This document shows positions 9,879 through 18,865 of a stretch of 64,000 bases of DNA, piece after piece. The position numbers and the translations under genes are program-made. The stretch lies in the NCBI RefSeq assembly GCF_015594925.2, contig NZ_CP087590.1, positions 3,224,001 to 3,288,000 of the forward strand, read 5' to 3'. The stretch is from Vibrio sp. VB16 (GTDB taxonomy: Bacteria > Pseudomonadota > Gammaproteobacteria > Enterobacterales > Vibrionaceae). The notes beneath the pieces were generated by a model. The model did no database searches. It had not been told where the DNA came from and saw nothing but the letters and a program-made list of their open reading frames with translations. Positions within the stretch are counted from its first letter, which is position 1. The number at the start of each line of letters is the position of its first letter.

Positions 9879-11099
9879 ATGAGCAAGTTGTACGTTGGAT
9901 CGGAAGTAGGCCAGTTACGTCGGGTATTATTAAATCGTCCAGAAAGGGCATTAACCCACCTAACACCATCTAACTGTCAGGAGCTTCTTTTTGATGATGT
10001 TCTAGCGGTTGAAGCCGCAGGGGAAGAGCATGACATATTTGCTCAAACCTTAAAAAATCAAGATGTTGAAGTTCTATTGTTGCATGACCTGCTTGTTGAA
10101 ACATTAGCAGTTAAGGAAGCAAAAGAATGGTTATTGGTCAATCAGATTTCCGATTTTAGATATGGCCCTACTTTCGCTAGAGATCTCAGAAACTACCTTG
10201 CAGAAATGGACAATGAACATTTAGCCACTATTTTACTTGGTGGACTCGCCTATTCTGAATTGCCAATCCAATCTTCCTCTATGCTTCCAAAAATGCATAA
10301 ACCTATCGATTTCGTCATTGAGCCCTTACCTAACCACTTATTTACGCGAGATACTTCTTGTTGGGTTTATGGAGGCGTTTCACTTAATCCAATGATGAAA
10401 GCGGCGCGTCAAAGAGAAACCAACCACCTAAGAGCTATCTATCGTTGGCATCCAACGTTCGCTGGTAGTGACTTTATCAACTATTTCGGTGACCAGGACC
10501 TCCATTATGACAACGCAAACATTGAAGGTGGTGACGTACTAGTCATAGGTAAAGGCTCTGTCTTAATTGGGATGTCAGAGAGAACAACGCCACAAGGTGT
10601 AGAGAACTTAGCAGCGAATCTATTCAAATCTGGTCAGGCGAAGCAAGTTATTGCTCTCAAGCTTCCTAAGCACCGCTCCTGCATGCATCTCGATACCGTT
10701 ATGACCCATATAGATATAGACACCTTTTCTGTCTACCCTGAAATCATAAATCAAAGCTTAGAAACTTGGTCATTAACACCTAAAGGTGAAAATGATATGA
10801 ACGCGAAGCAAATGCCGAATTACATTTCTGCTCTCGAATCAGCATTAGAAGTTGACCAACTTAAGCTCATTACAACCGGTGGCGATAACTATGAAGCAGA
10901 ACGAGAACAGTGGAACGATGCCAACAATGTTCTTACCGTAAAACCTGGTGTTGTTATCGGTTACGAACGTAATGTTTATACCAACGAAAAATATGATAAA
11001 GCCGGTATTGAGGTACTGAGTATTCCCGGCAATGAACTAGGAAGAGGACGCGGGGGAGCTCGCTGTATGAGTTGTCCTATCGAGAGAGACGACATTTAA
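9879..11099 (+). CDS. arcA: Arginine deiminase ArcA, copy 1
   Basis: A 406-residue arginine deiminase (arginine + water to citrulline + ammonia), the first step of the ADI pathway. Family active-site motifs are all present: FTRD (substrate Asp), [12 protein letters not shown] (catalytic His and Asp) and the nucleophile Cys396 in [10 protein letters not shown]. It ends IERDDI, as expected for the family. AAGGA lies 8 nt before the ATG. The gene is monocistronic: a terminator follows, then 579 bp of AT-rich DNA. A second complete copy lies at 13741. The two are about three-quarters identical by eye, so they are diverged paralogues rather than a fresh duplication. Confidence 0.95.
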   Translation: MSKLYVGSEVGQLRRVLLNRPERALTHLTPSNCQELLFDDVLAVEAAGEEHDIFAQTLKNQDVEVLLLHDLLVETLAVKEAKEWLLVNQISDFRYGPTFARDLRNYLAEMDNEHLATILLGGLAYSELPIQSSSMLPKMHKPIDFVIEPLPNHLFTRDTSCWVYGGVSLNPMMKAARQRETNHLRAIYRWHPTFAGSDFINYFGDQDLHYDNANIEGGDVLVIGKGSVLIGMSERTTPQGVENLAANLFKSGQAKQVIALKLPKHRSCMHLDTVMTHIDIDTFSVYPEIINQSLETWSLTPKGENDMNAKQMPNYISALESALEVDQLKLITTGGDNYEAEREQWNDANNVLTVKPGVVIGYERNVYTNEKYDKAGIEVLSIPGNELGRGRGGARCMSCPIERDDI

Positions 11100-11114
11100 A
11101 GTCTAAGCGAGTTA

Positions 11115-11138
11115 AGCGGCCAATTAGGTCGCTTTTTT
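11115..11138 (+). terminator. Rho-independent terminator of arcA copy 1
   Basis: A 7-bp stem, AGCGGCC/GGTCGCT (one G:T wobble), has loop AATTA and six T at 11133-11138. It closes the first arcA unit 15 bp after its stop. Confidence 0.9.
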
Positions 11139-11696
11139 AAAAGGCGATCTAGCTCTCATATATAAAAACTTTAACGTCTCTATTTTAAATTTTAAAATCT
11201 GCATAATATTCCTTCACTCAACCAAGTCAAAATAACAAAATTGAAATAATCATTAAAATTACTGCATAATTAGCCGGTTTGTATTTCGTAATACCTGTTA
11301 ATCCTCTGTCTAATAGCCAAAAACGCCCTTCTGCCTTGCATATTATTCTCATTCACATCATAAAAAATATAGAATATTAATTTATATTAACGACTAAATA
11401 ACCCATCTGACATTATCATCAAAGAAGACCAAAATATTTTCTCGGGATAAATTGTGACTACAAGCATAGATTGATCAGATGCAAATCTCTAAGATCATCA
11501 TTAGAAATAACCAAAACCTATTAATATCCAATATTAAATAATCAGTAAAAAGGCAACACGATGTATTAATTTACAGTCAAAGACTAACGACATTTAAATC
11601 GAATATTGAAATTAAATTTGTCACTAAATAATTAAATTTGGTGCGCTATTTTTCATCCTAATGATCATCTAGAACTAGATGAATAAGGAGATAATA
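11139..11696 (+). other. AT-rich promoter region of the antiporter gene
   Basis: I find no credible gene in this stretch. An FNR-like sequence, TTGAT-CAGA-TGCAA (11471-11484), matches the consensus at 8 of 10 positions, about 210 bp before the start. The 11-mer AATTAAATTTG is repeated exactly 20 bp apart (11610-11620 and 11630-11640) close to the start; one copy overlaps an imperfect ARG-box-like sequence at 11605-11622. AAGGAG at 11685-11690 is the ribosome-binding site that sets the start at 11697. Confidence 0.4.
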
Positions 11697-13142
11697 ATGA
11701 CAACTCATGCAGTAAACCAACAAGATAAAAAAGGACTCTTTGCTAATTTTAAGTTTCCATCTGCATACACTATTCTTTTCGCCCTGATCGCGATAGTCGC
11801 TTTAATGACTTGGATCGTTCCCGCAGGTCAATATGAAAGAACGATGAACGAAGAACTGGGTAGAGAAGTCCCAATTGCAGGAACCTACCAAGCGGTTGAA
11901 AGTAATCCTCAAGGTATTATTGATATATTTCTTGCCCCTATTGATGGTTTCTACGATCACGAATCCTATTCTGCCGCTGCCATAGATGTCTCTTTATTTA
12001 TTTTAGTCATTGGTGGTTTCTTAGGATTAGTGACCAAAACGGGGGCCATCGACGCTGGTATAGAGCGTGTCACGCACAGGTTAGAAGGTCGGGAAGAGTT
12101 AATGATCCCGATATTAATGGCTCTATTTGCTGCTGGCGGTACCATTTACGGCATGGCTGAAGAATCGCTACCTTTCTACACTTTATTAGTTCCAGTCATG
12201 CTTGCTGCTAGATTTGACCCAGTTGTTGCAGCTGCTACTGTATTGCTAGGCGCAGGTATCGGTACTTTAGGTTCAACAATCAACCCATTTGCCACTGTAA
12301 TTGCAGCAAACGCAGCGGGTATCCCATTTACTGATGGTATGTTCTTGCGTATTGCTATCTTGCTTATCGGTTGGGTAATCTGTGTTGGTTACGTTATGCG
12401 CTACGCGAAAATGGTTCGCGCAGACAAAACTAAATCAATTGTTTACGACAAGTATGAAGAAAATATCACGCACTTCCTTGGAAACAAGTCAGGTGAGGTA
12501 CTTGAGTTTACAACCACTCGTAAAGTCATACTTTGCCTATTCGCAGCTTCTTTCGGTATCATGATCTATGGGGTAGCGATTGCAGGTTGGTGGATGGCAG
12601 AAATTTCCGCTATGTTCCTTGCAGCCACCATAATCATTGGATTAGTTGCAAGGATGAGTGAAGAGGAATTAACTTCAAGCTTTATAGATGGTGCTCGTGA
12701 CCTACTTGGCGTTGCGCTAATTATCGGTATTGCTCGTGGTATCGTAGTGATAATGGACCGCGGTATGATTACCGATACATTGCTTAACTCTGCTGAGCAT
12801 ATGGTTACCGGTCTCTCTTCCATTATGTTTATCAACGTCATGTATTGGTTAGAAGTGCTGTTGTCTTTCTTAGTTCCATCATCATCAGGATTAGCCGTAC
12901 TAACCATGCCAATAATGGCTCCATTAGCTGACTTTGCTGGCATTAGCAGAGATCTTGTTGTAACGGCTTATCAATCTGCATCGGGTATTGTAAACCTAAT
13001 TACACCGACGTCTGCAGTTGTAATGGGTGGTTTGGCTATTGCACGCGTCCCTTACGCAAGATGGATAAAATGGGTTGCACCACTCTTGGGTATCCTTACC
13101 GTGTTCATCACCATCACCTTAAGTATTGGTGCCATGTTATAA
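11697..13142 (+). CDS. YfcC-family antiporter, probable ArcD-type arginine/ornithine exchanger
   Basis: A 481-residue polytopic inner-membrane transporter of the YfcC/DcuC superfamily. Many hydrophobic helices are visible: about residues 25-48 (ILFALIAIVALMTWIVPAG), 93-115 and 138-160, with more to the C-terminus. Between helices it has family motifs such as GMAEE and GSTINPFA. Lying between two arginine deiminase genes, it most likely exchanges arginine for ornithine; that role is inferred from context. An in-frame ATG at 11679 is less likely because AAGGAG (11685-11690) sits 6 nt before the ATG at 11697. A terminator follows, so it is its own unit. Confidence 0.85.
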   Translation: MTTHAVNQQDKKGLFANFKFPSAYTILFALIAIVALMTWIVPAGQYERTMNEELGREVPIAGTYQAVESNPQGIIDIFLAPIDGFYDHESYSAAAIDVSLFILVIGGFLGLVTKTGAIDAGIERVTHRLEGREELMIPILMALFAAGGTIYGMAEESLPFYTLLVPVMLAARFDPVVAAATVLLGAGIGTLGSTINPFATVIAANAAGIPFTDGMFLRIAILLIGWVICVGYVMRYAKMVRADKTKSIVYDKYEENITHFLGNKSGEVLEFTTTRKVILCLFAASFGIMIYGVAIAGWWMAEISAMFLAATIIIGLVARMSEEELTSSFIDGARDLLGVALIIGIARGIVVIMDRGMITDTLLNSAEHMVTGLSSIMFINVMYWLEVLLSFLVPSSSGLAVLTMPIMAPLADFAGISRDLVVTAYQSASGIVNLITPTSAVVMGGLAIARVPYARWIKWVAPLLGILTVFITITLSIGAML

Positions 13143-13162
13143 CTTAATTCGTATTACATAGA

Positions 13163-13190
13163 GGCCGCTATTTATATAGCGGCCTTTTTT
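13163..13190 (+). terminator. Rho-independent terminator of the antiporter gene
   Basis: A perfect 9-bp stem, GGCCGCTAT/ATAGCGGCC, has loop TTAT and six T. It lies 20 bp after the stop. Confidence 0.93.
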
Positions 13191-13740
13191 ATTTATGATA
13201 AATATTAATTTAATTAAAAATGAATATTTCTGCATTTAAATCACTTATTAAGTCACTAAAAAATTCATTTTACCTATAAGTGAGCCTCAACTAAAAACAA
13301 AACATTTCAATTTAAATTGTGTGAACCGCATCAAACATTTCGCAATAATTCACCACCAAAAAAATAATTAACCATCAAATTAGGTATAAGCAAACAATTT
13401 ATTTGCATAATATTTAACTGACATAAAAACCTCACCAAATCATAAAGTGAATAAACACCCAAGAATAACTATTCAACCCAACAAAAACAACAAGTTACAC
13501 GAATCAATAAACAAATAAGGCTAATAATAAATCATTCAAATCCTATTCAAAAATAGAATAAAAAACCTCGTCATCGCAAAAACAAAGCACCATTAATAAT
13601 GTGATTCCCGTCTTAGTTAATAACGGTAATAAACGTATTATCGAATCCAACAAGAAATGGAAATCGATATTAAATTCAAAATATTCCTAATGAAATAAAT
13701 CAGGATTAGATTTACTTCATTACAATAGAGAGATTGTGTT
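13191..13740 (+). other. AT-rich promoter region of the arcA2-arcC-argF operon
   Basis: I see no credible gene here. A CRP-like site, TGTGA-ACCGCA-TCAAA at 13320-13335, matches the core consensus at 9 of 10 positions but lies about 400 bp from the start codon. ATCGATATTAAATTCAAA at 13663-13680 has one good ARG-box half (ATTCA) and a poor other half. The ribosome-binding site of arcA copy 2 is AGAGAG at about 13728. The composition is strikingly A/T-rich compared with the flanking genes. Confidence 0.4.
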
Positions 13741-14961
13741 ATGAGTAATTTCTACGTTGGTTCTGAAGTAGGTCAACTACGTCGCGTTTTGTTGCATAGA
13801 CCAGAACGAGCATTGACCCACCTTACCCCTTCAAACTGTCACGACCTGTTATTTGATGACGTATTAGCTGTTGAGCAAGCAGGAAAAGAACACGATATCT
13901 TTTCAGAAACACTCCGCAACCAAGGCGTTGAAGTATTATTGCTGCATGATTTATTAGCAGAGACTTTAGCGGTACCAGAAGCTAAAGAGTGGTTACTAGA
14001 TACCCAAGTTTCTACTTATCGATTCGGAGCTCGATTTGCCAATGACGTAAGATCTTTTCTTGGCGATCAAACCAACCAAGAAATGGCTTCTATCTTATTA
14101 GGTGGATTAAGCTACGCTGAAATGCCACTACCATCGACATCTATGATGCGCGGTATGCATGACGTTAATGACTTCATTATAAAACCATTACCAAACCATC
14201 TATTTACTCGCGACACTTCATGCTGGGTATATGGTGGCGTGTCTATCAACCCAATGGCGAAGCGTGCTCGCCAACGAGAAACTAACCATCTTAGAGCGAT
14301 ATATCGTTGGCATCCAACTTTCGCTGGTCAAGATTTCATTAAATACTTTGGTGATGAAGAGAAAAATTACGACTACTCCACCATTGAAGGTGGTGATGTA
14401 CTTGTTATCGGTAAAGGCGCGGTTCTCATCGGTATGTCGGAAAGAACTACGGCACAAGGTGTTGAACAACTGGCTTCAGGTCTATTTAAGCACGGCCAAG
14501 CAAAACAAGTTATTGCAATGGAGCTTCCGAAGCATCGCTCTTGCATGCACTTAGATACTGTCATGACACACATGAGAGAAGATACATTCTCTATCTATCC
14601 TGAAGTCATTAGGAAAGATGTGAAATGTTGGAGCTTGACTGGCGACGAATCTGGGACCGTCAATGTCAAAGAAGAAGGCTACTTTGTTACCGCTATCGAA
14701 AAAGCATTGAAAGTAGATAAGCTCAACTTAATCACCACTGGTGGTGATAGCTTCGAAGCAGAGCGAGAGCAGTGGAATGACGCAAACAACGTATTAACCG
14801 TTAAACCAGGTGTGGTTGTGGGTTATGAGCGCAACGTTTATACCAATGAAAAGTATGATAAAGCTGGCATTACTGTCCTTCCAATTCCAGGTGACGAACT
14901 TGGACGTGGTCGAGGTGGAGCTCGCTGCATGAGCTGCCCAATCGAACGTGATGACATCTAA
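13741..14961 (+). CDS. arcA: Arginine deiminase ArcA, copy 2 (operonic)
   Basis: A 406-residue arginine deiminase with the same intact active-site set as copy 1: [16 protein letters not shown] and nucleophile Cys396 in [10 protein letters not shown]. It is the first gene of arcA-arcC-argF, so this copy feeds citrulline directly to the downstream enzymes. It differs from copy 1 mainly in the region of about residues 95-150 and in about 280-330, the parts outside the active site. The 45-bp gap to arcC contains a 9-bp hairpin rather than a terminator. Confidence 0.96.
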   Translation: MSNFYVGSEVGQLRRVLLHRPERALTHLTPSNCHDLLFDDVLAVEQAGKEHDIFSETLRNQGVEVLLLHDLLAETLAVPEAKEWLLDTQVSTYRFGARFANDVRSFLGDQTNQEMASILLGGLSYAEMPLPSTSMMRGMHDVNDFIIKPLPNHLFTRDTSCWVYGGVSINPMAKRARQRETNHLRAIYRWHPTFAGQDFIKYFGDEEKNYDYSTIEGGDVLVIGKGAVLIGMSERTTAQGVEQLASGLFKHGQAKQVIAMELPKHRSCMHLDTVMTHMREDTFSIYPEVIRKDVKCWSLTGDESGTVNVKEEGYFVTAIEKALKVDKLNLITTGGDSFEAEREQWNDANNVLTVKPGVVVGYERNVYTNEKYDKAGITVLPIPGDELGRGRGGARCMSCPIERDDI

Positions 14962-14973
14962 ATTACATTAAGT

Positions 14974-14994
14974 TGCAGGCATTTCATGCCTGCA
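14974..14994 (+). promoter_or_regulatory. Intercistronic hairpin between arcA copy 2 and arcC
   Basis: The perfect 9-bp stem TGCAGGCAT/ATGCCTGCA has a 3-nt TTC loop and no T tract. It ends one base before the GGAG ribosome-binding site of arcC. The likely role is to protect the 3' end of the arcA message or to modulate arcC translation. Confidence 0.6.
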
Positions 14995-15006
14995 CGGAGA
15001 TACAAA

Positions 15007-15921
15007 ATGACTAAACAAACGGTAATCGTTGCTCTAGGTGGTAATGCTCTTCTTCGTCGTGGTGAGCCATTAGAAGCGGAAACTCAACGTCAAAACATAG
15101 CCGTAGCAGCAAAAACCATTGCTGAAATCGCTAACGAGTATAACGTTGTACTTGTGCATGGTAATGGACCTCAAGTTGGACTGTTAGCGCTACAAGGTCT
15201 TGAGTATAAAAAAGTGAACCCATATCCTCTCGATGTACTTGGTTCAGAGACTCAAGGCATGATCGGTTATATGCTTATGCAAGAGCTGAAAAACATCTTG
15301 CCAGAGAAAGACGTCACTTGCATGCTTACTCAAATGACTGTTGATCCAGAAGACCCTGCATTTTTAGATCCGACAAAACCAATTGGTCCTATCTACCAAG
15401 AAGCGGAAGCTCGTTCAATGGCAGAAAAATACCAATGGACTATCAAGCCTGATGGCGAACACTTCCGTCGTGTCGTACCAAGCCCGTTGCCAACTGGTAT
15501 CGTAGAGGCCAACGCAATTTCAGCATTAATCGAATGTCAGCACCTAGTCATTTGTACTGGTGGCGGTGGTATTCCAGTGAAATACGAAAACAATAAACTT
15601 GTTGGCGTAGAAGCCGTTATTGACAAAGATATGTCTGCCGCATTCCTAGCTAAACAACTGGATGCTGACGCATTACTTATTTTAACGGATACCGATGCAG
15701 TTTACTTAGATTGGGGCAAACCAACACAAGAAGCCGTGTCTAAAACAACACCTGAGATATTGGCTAAATATAAATTTGATGCTGGCTCCATGGGACCTAA
15801 GGTTGAAGCCTCTTGTGAATTTATTAAACAAGGTGGCAAATTAGTTGGAATAGGCTCTCTGAAAGATGGCCTGCGTATCTTGAAAGGTGACGCCGGGACA
15901 AATATTATTGCAAAAATATAG
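15007..15921 (+). CDS. arcC: Carbamate kinase ArcC
   Basis: A 304-residue amino-acid-kinase-fold enzyme that makes ATP from carbamoyl phosphate and ADP, the energy-yielding step of the ADI pathway. Recognisable segments are IVALGGNALL at the N-terminus, VVLVHGNGPQVG, ICTGGGGIPV, VIDKDMSAA and GSMGPKVEA. The start is set by GGAG 8 nt before the ATG at 15007. An in-frame ATG at 14986 lies inside the hairpin stem and is unlikely. A small hairpin (TAACTC/GAGTTA, 15937-15954) with no T tract lies in the 117-bp gap before the next gene, so cotranscription is plausible. Confidence 0.96.
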   Translation: MTKQTVIVALGGNALLRRGEPLEAETQRQNIAVAAKTIAEIANEYNVVLVHGNGPQVGLLALQGLEYKKVNPYPLDVLGSETQGMIGYMLMQELKNILPEKDVTCMLTQMTVDPEDPAFLDPTKPIGPIYQEAEARSMAEKYQWTIKPDGEHFRRVVPSPLPTGIVEANAISALIECQHLVICTGGGGIPVKYENNKLVGVEAVIDKDMSAAFLAKQLDADALLILTDTDAVYLDWGKPTQEAVSKTTPEILAKYKFDAGSMGPKVEASCEFIKQGGKLVGIGSLKDGLRILKGDAGTNIIAKI

Positions 15922-16038
15922 AATATTTATTCACTTTAACTCGATAATGAGTTACATATAAACCATCGAAGCTGAGTATTCATATCAACCAAACATTGAT
16001 ACTCGGTTTCCAATTAAAAAATTGTAAGGGGAATCTCA

Positions 16039-17043
16039 ATGGCTTTTAATATTCGCAATCGTAACTTTTTAAAATTACTCGACTTCACTCCGCGTGAAAT
16101 CCAACACATGTTAGAACTGTCTGCTGAGCTTAAGAAAGCAAAGTACAATGGTTACGAGCAACCTCGCCTAACAGGCAAAAATATTGCGCTTATTTTTGAA
16201 AAAGCTTCAACTCGTACTCGCTGTGCCTTCGAAGTAGCGGCTTTTGACCAGGGTGCTAAAGTTACTTATTTAGGACCTTCTGGTTCTCAAATCGGCCAAA
16301 AAGAATCAATGAAAGATACAGCTCGCGTATTGGGTCGTATGTATGATGGTATTCAATATCGTGGTTTTGGTCAGGAAATAGTTGAAGAGCTTGGTGCTCA
16401 CGCTGGTGTACCTGTTTGGAATGGTTTAACTGACGAATTTCACCCAACTCAGATTCTAGCTGATTTCTTAACCATGATAGAACACGGCCGAGGCAAGCAG
16501 CTACACGAAATAACCTTCGCCTACCTTGGTGATGCTCGCAATAACATGGGTAATTCTTTGCTTGTTGGTGCTGCGAAAATGGGAATGGATATTAGACTTG
16601 TTGCCCCTAAACAATTCTGGCCAGAGGCGTCTTTGGTTGCAACATGTAAAGACATTGCAGAAAAGACTGGTGCAAAAATCACCATGACAGAAAACGTGCA
16701 AGAAGGCGTTCAAGGTTGTGACTTCTTGTACACCGATGTTTGGGTATCTATGGGTGAATCTAAAGAAGCTTGGGATGAGCGCGTGAAAATGATGACGCCT
16801 TATCAAGTGAACATGGATATGATCAAAGCAACAGGTAACCCGCATGTAAAATTCATGCACTGTCTACCCGCATTCCATAATGATGAAACGACGGTTGGCA
16901 AAGAAGTCGCTGAAAAATATGGCATGTCAGGACTAGAGGTGACAGAGGATGTATTTGAATCTGAACACTCAATCGTATTTGATGAAGCGGAAAATAGACT
17001 ACACACGATTAAAGCAATAATGGTCGCAACATTAGGTCAATAA
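16039..17043 (+). CDS. argF: Ornithine carbamoyltransferase (ArgF/ArcB)
   Basis: A 334-residue enzyme interconverting ornithine + carbamoyl phosphate and citrulline + phosphate. The carbamoyl-phosphate loop STRTR is at residues 57-61, HPTQ at about 134-137 and the ornithine-site HCLP at 274-277. AAGGGGA lies 8 nt before the ATG. Its place after arcA and arcC implies the catabolic (ArcB) direction; sequence alone does not separate it from anabolic ArgF, and one enzyme may serve both. A terminator follows, separating it from pyrBI. Confidence 0.95.
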   Translation: MAFNIRNRNFLKLLDFTPREIQHMLELSAELKKAKYNGYEQPRLTGKNIALIFEKASTRTRCAFEVAAFDQGAKVTYLGPSGSQIGQKESMKDTARVLGRMYDGIQYRGFGQEIVEELGAHAGVPVWNGLTDEFHPTQILADFLTMIEHGRGKQLHEITFAYLGDARNNMGNSLLVGAAKMGMDIRLVAPKQFWPEASLVATCKDIAEKTGAKITMTENVQEGVQGCDFLYTDVWVSMGESKEAWDERVKMMTPYQVNMDMIKATGNPHVKFMHCLPAFHNDETTVGKEVAEKYGMSGLEVTEDVFESEHSIVFDEAENRLHTIKAIMVATLGQ

Positions 17044-17054
17044 CAGATAAAGAT

Positions 17055-17098
17055 AACCGAGATTTACAGATCAAATTCTCTGTTTTTCTCGGTTTTTT
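17055..17098 (+). terminator. Terminator of the arcA-arcC-argF operon
   Basis: The outer 8-bp stem AACCGAGA/TCTCGGTT encloses an inner ACAGA/TCTGT pairing and is followed by a T run at 17093-17098. It begins 11 bp after the stop. Confidence 0.8.
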
Positions 17099-17240
17099 AT
17101 TCACTGAAAAAATTGACCTATTAAAACGATTAATTTTTCACATAAATCACTTAACCGATTGTTTTAAAGATTAAAATGTATGCTTTCATTTATTCAGTAA
17201 TCGTAATGTAATCCATTTCATTAAAAGTTGATGTAATCGC

Positions 17241-17281
17241 TTGCGTTCACAAAAAAGGCGAGTATAATCTCCGGCAATTTG
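17241..17281 (+). promoter_or_regulatory. pyrB promoter with UTP-sensitive start sequence
   Basis: TTGCGT (17241-17246) and a perfect TATAAT (17263-17268) are spaced 16 bp. AATTTG follows at 17276-17281, at the right distance to be the initially transcribed sequence. E. coli pyrBI starts at the same AATTTG, where high UTP causes repeated U addition and abortive initiation. The same control is inferred here. Confidence 0.8.
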
Positions 17282-17299
17282 TCTAAACAGAGATAGAAA

Positions 17300-17476
17300 A
17301 TGAACCCTGTAGTAATAAAAAATCAGGCGTGCTGCCGACCAGTATCGGCACTTTATTCATTTCTTGTTTTTGTTATTTTTTTAAATAAAGCCTCCTTGTT
17401 TAAGGGGGCTTTTTTTTGTCTAAATGATTTATACCAACTAAAAAGGGAAGAGCGTCATGGCGAACTCGCTGTTTAA
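17300..17476 (+). CDS. pyrL: pyrBI operon leader peptide PyrL
   Basis: A 58-residue open frame begins at an ATG 24 nt after the inferred transcript start. It runs through the U-rich pause region and the attenuator hairpin (where it encodes KGAFFC, close to NRGAFFC of E. coli PyrL) and stops 20 nt inside pyrB. Translation of this leader, coupled to polymerase stalled by low UTP, would keep the terminator from forming. The peptide itself is probably not functional. It differs from E. coli PyrL (44 aa) in being longer and overlapping the pyrB start. Its ribosome-binding site (AGAGA) is modest. Confidence 0.75.
   Translation: MNPVVIKNQACCRPVSALYSFLVFVIFLNKASLFKGAFFCLNDLYQLKREERHGELAV
17333..17417 (+). 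terminator. pyrBI attenuator: pause hairpin, U-rich tract and terminator
   Basis: A pause hairpin TGCCGA/TCGGCA (17333-17350) is followed by a T-rich stretch whose transcription depends on UTP (17351-17386). The terminator stem GCCTCCTT/AAGGGGGC (17390-17409, one T:G wobble, 4-nt loop) follows, with eight T at 17410-17417. The layout matches the E. coli pyrBI attenuator, with terminator readthrough at low UTP. Confidence 0.9.
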
Positions 17477-18386
17477 AAAGCACATCATTTCCATCCCAGA
17501 ATTTCAACGCAATGAGCTTGAATTAATCGTAGAAACCGCTGGTAAACTAAAATCTGAACCCAATCCAGAACTCTTGAAAAATAAAGTCATCGCAAGCTGT
17601 TTTTTTGAGCCATCGACTCGTACACGCCTTTCGTTCGAGACCGCTATCCAGCGCCTAGGCGGAACCGTCATTGGTTTTGATAATGGTGGTAATACATCTC
17701 TGGCTAAAAAAGGGGAAACACTTGCAGACTCTGTACAGGTTATCTCCTCGTATGTGGATGCCTTTGTAATGCGTCATCCTCAAGAAGGAGCAGCGAGACT
17801 CGCTTCTGAGTTTTCAAACGGCATACCCGTTATTAACGGTGGCGATGGGGCAAACCAACACCCAACCCAGACTCTGCTTGACCTATTCTCAATATATGAA
17901 ACTCAGGGCAGACTGGACAACCTCAATGTTGCTCTTGTGGGTGATTTAAAATATGGTCGAACTGTTCACTCATTAACCCAAGCCTTAGCTAAGTTTGAGA
18001 ATAACCGTTTCTTCTTTATTGCACCTGATGTACTCGCTATGCCTGATTATATATGTGAGGAACTGGACAATGCAGGTATCCCTTACAGCCTACATACAGA
18101 AATGGATGATGTGATACCTGAGTTAGATATTCTCTATATGACTCGAGTTCAAAAAGAGCGATTTGATGAATCAGAGTACGCCCATATCAAATCCGCATTT
18201 ATCCTTTCAGCCGAGCAACTTTCTGACGCCCGAGAAAACATGAAAGTACTCCATCCACTACCACGAGTAGATGAAATCGCCAACGATGTAGATAAAACCA
18301 AACATGCTTATTATTTTCAACAAGCAGAAAATGGCGTTTACGCACGTGAAGCACTACTCGCACTAGTACTTAATCAAGATCTTTAA
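17457..18386 (+). CDS. pyrB: Aspartate carbamoyltransferase catalytic subunit PyrB
   Basis: A 309-residue enzyme of the first committed pyrimidine step (carbamoyl phosphate + aspartate to carbamoylaspartate). It is collinear with E. coli PyrB. The STRTR loop is at residues 53-57, [10 protein letters not shown] at about 134 and the catalytic-site HPLPRVDEI near residue 265. GGGAAGAG precedes the ATG. The gene lies behind a UTP-responsive promoter and attenuator and is followed 14 bp later by pyrI. It shares its substrate with the ornithine carbamoyltransferase and carbamate kinase encoded just upstream. Confidence 0.98.
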   Translation: MANSLFKKHIISIPEFQRNELELIVETAGKLKSEPNPELLKNKVIASCFFEPSTRTRLSFETAIQRLGGTVIGFDNGGNTSLAKKGETLADSVQVISSYVDAFVMRHPQEGAARLASEFSNGIPVINGGDGANQHPTQTLLDLFSIYETQGRLDNLNVALVGDLKYGRTVHSLTQALAKFENNRFFFIAPDVLAMPDYICEELDNAGIPYSLHTEMDDVIPELDILYMTRVQKERFDESEYAHIKSAFILSAEQLSDARENMKVLHPLPRVDEIANDVDKTKHAYYFQQAENGVYAREALLALVLNQDL

Positions 18387-18400
18387 GTGAGGAATAACAA

Positions 18401-18865
18401 ATGGTAAACAAGGCACATCTACAAGTAGAAGCAATTAAGAACGGCTCTGTCATTGACCATATTCCTGCTCACGTAGGGATAAAGGTACTTAAGTTGTTTA
18501 GGATGCATAAGAGTGAACAACGCATCACCATGGGGCTTAACCTACCTTCATCAGCATTGGGCGCGAAAGATCTGATCAAAATTGAAAATGTCTACATTAC
18601 AGAGGATCAAGCCAATCAATTGGCCTTGTATGCTCCCAACGCGACCGTTAACCAAATCGAAAATTATGAAGTAACCAAAAAACTTGCGCTCGACTTTCCT
18701 GACAAAATTGAAGCGGTATTCTCGTGTCCAAATACAAATTGCATCTCGCATGGAGAGCCTGTTGATAGCAGTTTCAGCGTCATCAAAAAAGTCGATGATA
18801 TTCAGCTAAAATGCAAATATTGTGAAAAAGTGTTCTCTCGGGAAATTGTAACCGAGCGGAATTAA
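18401..18865 (+). CDS. pyrI: Aspartate carbamoyltransferase regulatory subunit PyrI
   Basis: A 154-residue regulatory chain that binds CTP/ATP and joins PyrB trimers into the allosteric dodecamer. The four zinc cysteines are at residues 109, 114, 138 and 141, the same numbering as in E. coli. The N-terminal allosteric domain carries IDHIPAHVG and the [10 protein letters not shown] segment. AGGA lies 7 nt before the ATG. It is the second gene of the pyrBI operon. Confidence 0.98.
   Translation: MVNKAHLQVEAIKNGSVIDHIPAHVGIKVLKLFRMHKSEQRITMGLNLPSSALGAKDLIKIENVYITEDQANQLALYAPNATVNQIENYEVTKKLALDFPDKIEAVFSCPNTNCISHGEPVDSSFSVIKKVDDIQLKCKYCEKVFSREIVTERN

Noticed and set aside
13494..13507. GTTAC-ACGA-ATCAA upstream of arcA copy 2 as an FNR site
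   Set aside because: Only the right half matches the consensus; the left half agrees at two of five positions.
14986..15006. Upstream in-frame ATG as the start of arcC
   Set aside because: It lies inside the hairpin stem and lacks a ribosome-binding site, whereas GGAG sits correctly for the ATG at 15007.
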